From positions 1 to 8,410 of the forward strand of contig CAADYJ010000063.1 of NCBI GenBank assembly GCA_900753245.1: a stretch of 8,410 nt of DNA, read 5' to 3'. Position numbers and translations under genes: made by a program. The DNA is from Clostridia bacterium (GTDB lineage Bacteria > Bacillota > Clostridia > TANB77 > CAG-508). The notes under the pieces are model-generated. The model was not told the origin of the DNA and did no database searches. It saw nothing but the letters and a program-made list of their open reading frames with translations. Every line of letters begins with the position of its first letter. The stretch's first letter is position 1. Below are positions 7,001-8,410 of the stretch, piece by piece.

Positions 7001-8410
7001 TTAAAAATGAGCAACCAACAGGAACTATTAAATTGGATAAAACTATTGCATTAAGAGAAGATGCAGATACATCTTTAATTGATACATCAGACTTATCTGG
7101 TATAGAATTTAAACTTTCAGCAAAAGAAAATATTATAGATATGGCAGATGGTAGTGTAATTTACAAAAAAGGACAAGAGATTAAAAAATATAATCTGACT
7201 AAAGATGGAAAATTATCAATAACAAATCTTCCAATGGGAACTTATGAAATAGTTGAAACTAAAACATTAGATGGACTTGTTTTAAATACAACAAAATATG
7301 AAGTTAAGTTTGAGCAAAAAGATTTAACTACAAAGATATATGAAACAAAATTAGATATTTCAAATGATACAACATTAGTTGAATTTTCTAAAACTGATAT
7401 TACTGGAGATAAAGAACTAATAGGAGCAAAACTTACAGTATTAGATAATGAAAATAATATTATAGATACATGGACATCAACAGAAAAAACACATAAAATT
7501 GAAGGTTTAACAATAGGAAAAGAATACACACTAAAAGAAGAAATCGCTCCAGAGGGTTATGTAGTTGCAACAAGTATTAAATTTACTATAAAAGATACAA
7601 ATGAAATTCAAAAAGTAAATATGATTGATAAAATTGTTGAAATTAGCAAAGTTGATATAGCAGGAGATGAAATCGAGGGTGCAACAATTCAAGTATTAGA
7701 TAAAGACAACAAAGTAGTTGATGAATGGGTATCTGGTAAAGAACCACATAAAATCAAAAATTTAGTTGAAGGAGAAACTTATACATTACACGAAGAAATA
7801 GTTGCAGATTCTTATGTAAAAGCAACTGATGTTGAATTTAAAGTAACAACAGATAAAGAAACTCAAAAAGTAGTTATGATAGACAAAATAGTAGAAATGA
7901 GCAAAGTTGATATTGCAGGAGAAAAAATTGCAGGTGCAACAATTCAAGTATTAGATAAAGACAATAAAGTAGTTGATGAATGGGTATCTGGTAAAGAACC
8001 ACATAAAATCAAAAATCTAGTTGAAGGCGAAACATACACATTACATGAAGAAATAGTTGCAGATTCTTATGTAAAAGCAACTGATGTTGAATTTATTGTA
8101 ACAACAGATAAAGAAACACAAAAATTAGTTATGATTGATAAATTAGTAGAAATAACTAAAACAGATATAACAAATGGAAATGAACTTGAGGGTGCAGAAT
8201 TAGAAGTAACAGATGAAGATGGTAATACAATAGATAAATGGACATCAACTAAAGAACCTCATAAAGTAAAAGGTTTAGAGGAAGGTAAAACATATATCTT
8301 AAAAGAAACAACTGCTCCTTATGGGTATGAAATTACTGAAGAAATAAAATTCACAGTAACAACTGATAAAGAAACTCAAAAAATAGAAATGAAAGATATG
8401 CCAATACTAA
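4018..8410 (+). CDS. Giant thioester-domain adhesin with eleven SpaA/CnaB isopeptide domains (3' end outside window)
   Basis: This is a secreted surface adhesin; 1464 codons are visible with no stop. A basic start (LKKLKSKR) and hydrophobic segment end at IFA-A, giving signal peptidase cleavage near residue 29 or 30. Residues ~35-290 hold the thioester domain: Cys75 in TVFCAEHG and Gln136 in TQQLIW match the Cys and TQxxIW motifs of Gram-positive thioester adhesins, whose Cys-Gln bond attaches covalently to target amines. Eleven CnaB-type domains follow, starting near residues 296, 382, 491, 601, 719, 861, 1002, 1120, 1206, 1291 and 1376. Each shows the isopeptide Lys (301, 388, 497, 607, 724, 866, 1008, 1125, 1211, 1296, 1381) and the catalytic Glu (347, 450, 559, 677, 817, 957, 1080, 1174, 1259, 1344, 1430). 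The partner is Asn at 377, 855, 997 and 1116; Asp at 486, 596, 1204, 1289, 1374 and 1460; and unclear in domain 4. Five domains (2, 3, 4, 6, 7) share an inserted EDI-x-N-x-A type loop. Any anchor or sorting signal lies beyond the window. The ligand is unknown. Confidence 0.93.
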   Translation, partial: MLKKLKSKRIIAFFLLMITLLSTTQPIFAASGTGKWVGGQFASFIKTTDNANTQYGVLLRRLINYSTNEQRTVFCAEHGVNFDTGTVYNGKYYTPVDSKLRKACKVAYLGWYKQQGNYVIDGGTSSALKKQYVLTQQLIWETLGQSNATFIDNGIQAEYVSFKNNIENQIAQMDRRPSFDGTTITIQAGESKTLNDSNGVLSAYPSLDRTTNGIRVQHSSGSNSMTISVDENTNLENYVITDAEFKSWGMIKDGTQDHDSMVFFEFASGVQNQLYSMAYNDPITLAVGLNIETFGKLEIKKLNTNGDLIDGAIFNVTGPNGFNQDVTVTNGKITIEKLRKGTYTITEKSAPNGYLLNTQAYNVEVQVNQTASKAIVNEEPTGTIQVIKKSEQGDLIKDTVFKVTANEDIKNVAKTKTYYTNGQVVANIKTDSNGLAEITNLPLGKYIVEETQATTGYLIDNTKHNVTLSYKGQTEKIVLESFEKIDTTPTGEITVYKTDSYNNRLKGAEISLYAREDIKNVAGTKTWYKKGDLVTKAITNDDGMVKFSDLHLGKYYVKETNAPEGYLLNTKEFDTELKYKDQTTKVIYLEINNVIDEEPTGTITIIKKDSETGSVPQGDATFNGAVYKVYASEDIYNKAKTKKFYSNGDLVATRTMDEKGQTEDITNLPLGKYIVKEETAPIGYMLDKNTYNVELKYKDQHTKVITDNKTSLENVKKMGVHIFKSGIKTNSGETPGLEGAEFTIKLNSAVEKAYSQGYTYAEVWNGIDENGNQVKVDSKRVQSAQAIAPSYAVIVTDKDGNAYTQNNLPYGKYIVKETKTPIDYETAVDFTFSITDDESEVKEIAKKTKHLVVNNEQLETYIKLIKKDLKTGKLVTLNSTTFEIKATKDIYDRATKKILFKKGESISQKIGNTTYTSFTTNADNIVVPDSSFNSKNDDKATITTPLKLPVGSYEITEIKVPTGFLQLDKSVTFEIKNVKDYDTDKDGDFIKEVVVKNEQPTGTIKLDKTIALREDADTSLIDTSDLSGIEFKLSAKENIIDMADGSVIYKKGQEIKKYNLTKDGKLSITNLPMGTYEIVETKTLDGLVLNTTKYEVKFEQKDLTTKIYETKLDISNDTTLVEFSKTDITGDKELIGAKLTVLDNENNIIDTWTSTEKTHKIEGLTIGKEYTLKEEIAPEGYVVATSIKFTIKDTNEIQKVNMIDKIVEISKVDIAGDEIEGATIQVLDKDNKVVDEWVSGKEPHKIKNLVEGETYTLHEEIVADSYVKATDVEFKVTTDKETQKVVMIDKIVEMSKVDIAGEKIAGATIQVLDKDNKVVDEWVSGKEPHKIKNLVEGETYTLHEEIVADSYVKATDVEFIVTTDKETQKLVMIDKLVEITKTDITNGNELEGAELEVTDEDGNTIDKWTSTKEPHKVKGLEEGKTYILKETTAPYGYEITEEIKFTVTTDKETQKIEMKDMPIL
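7648..8157 (+). repeat. Two tandem 255-base repeats in the adhesin (CnaB domains 9 and 10)
   Basis: Copies 7648-7902 and 7903-8157 each encode 85 residues from one isopeptide Lys to the next, with 77 of 85 residues identical. Residues 1222-1274 and 1307-1359 are identical in protein, while the DNA differs at six positions there, all silent. The eight amino-acid changes fall near the domain ends plus one Lys-to-Ile. The flanking domains (8 and 11) are clearly related but more diverged. This indicates a fairly recent in-frame duplication. Confidence 0.9.

Noticed and set aside
6248..7529. Three minus-strand frames inside the adhesin (6248-6430, 6486-6719, 7242-7529)
   Set aside because: They are opposite the continuous 1464-codon adhesin frame with its conserved domains, and they show no signals of their own.
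7648..8157. CRISPR-like or iteron array in the regularly spaced repeats
   Set aside because: The repeats are long (255 bases), in frame and protein coding, with no spacers; they are duplicated CnaB domains.

Overview
The window is strongly AT-rich. Its codons are A/T-ending, with AGA the usual arginine codon, TGA used as a stop, and AAGGAG-type ribosome binding sites. This fits a low-GC Bacillota, most likely a gut-type Clostridia or relative. Every supportable gene is on the + strand. The gene set (a ParA/ParB pair, a Cys-rich membrane-anchored protein, and a very large thioester/CnaB surface protein) resembles the accessory part of an integrative conjugative element or large plasmid. That assignment is an inference, because no integrase, relaxase, replication or type IV secretion gene is visible.

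Layout: 7-528 is a GNAT acetyltransferase with an uncertain start, followed by an intrinsic terminator. 629-1252 is an unrecognised charged, mostly helical protein, followed by a second terminator that sits almost on the ribosome binding site of parA. 1314-2139 is parA, broken by one extra base (C1446) just after the DADPQ motif. parB (2096-3046) overlaps its end by 44 bases and has its own strong ribosome binding site. 3047-3244 is a 198-base spacer holding two copies of a TGTGTGAACA element, an AT-rich inverted repeat and a probable promoter. 3254-3949 encodes a membrane-anchored stalk protein with a CxC-x6-CxxC C-terminal domain. A third terminator leads directly into the ribosome binding site of the last gene. 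From 4018 to the window end (1464 codons, no stop) runs a secreted adhesin: signal peptide, Cys75/Gln136 thioester domain, then eleven SpaA/CnaB domains. Its C-terminus lies outside the window.

How the parts may work together: ParA/ParB would maintain the element. The stalk protein and the giant adhesin would be displayed on the cell surface, and the adhesin carries the residues for a covalent thioester bond to a target plus internal Lys-Asn or Lys-Asp isopeptide bonds along its shaft. Such proteins are plausible cell-cell or host-attachment factors for a conjugative element.

The points most worth a second look are the frameshift in parA, the change from Asn/mixed-type to uniformly Asp-type (SpyCatcher/SpyTag-like) CnaB domains along the adhesin, the 255-base tandem duplication kept identical in protein by silent changes, the repeated terminator-then-ribosome-binding-site junctions, and the candidate centromere repeats after parB. 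None of these is proven to be a new system. The families are known in outline.
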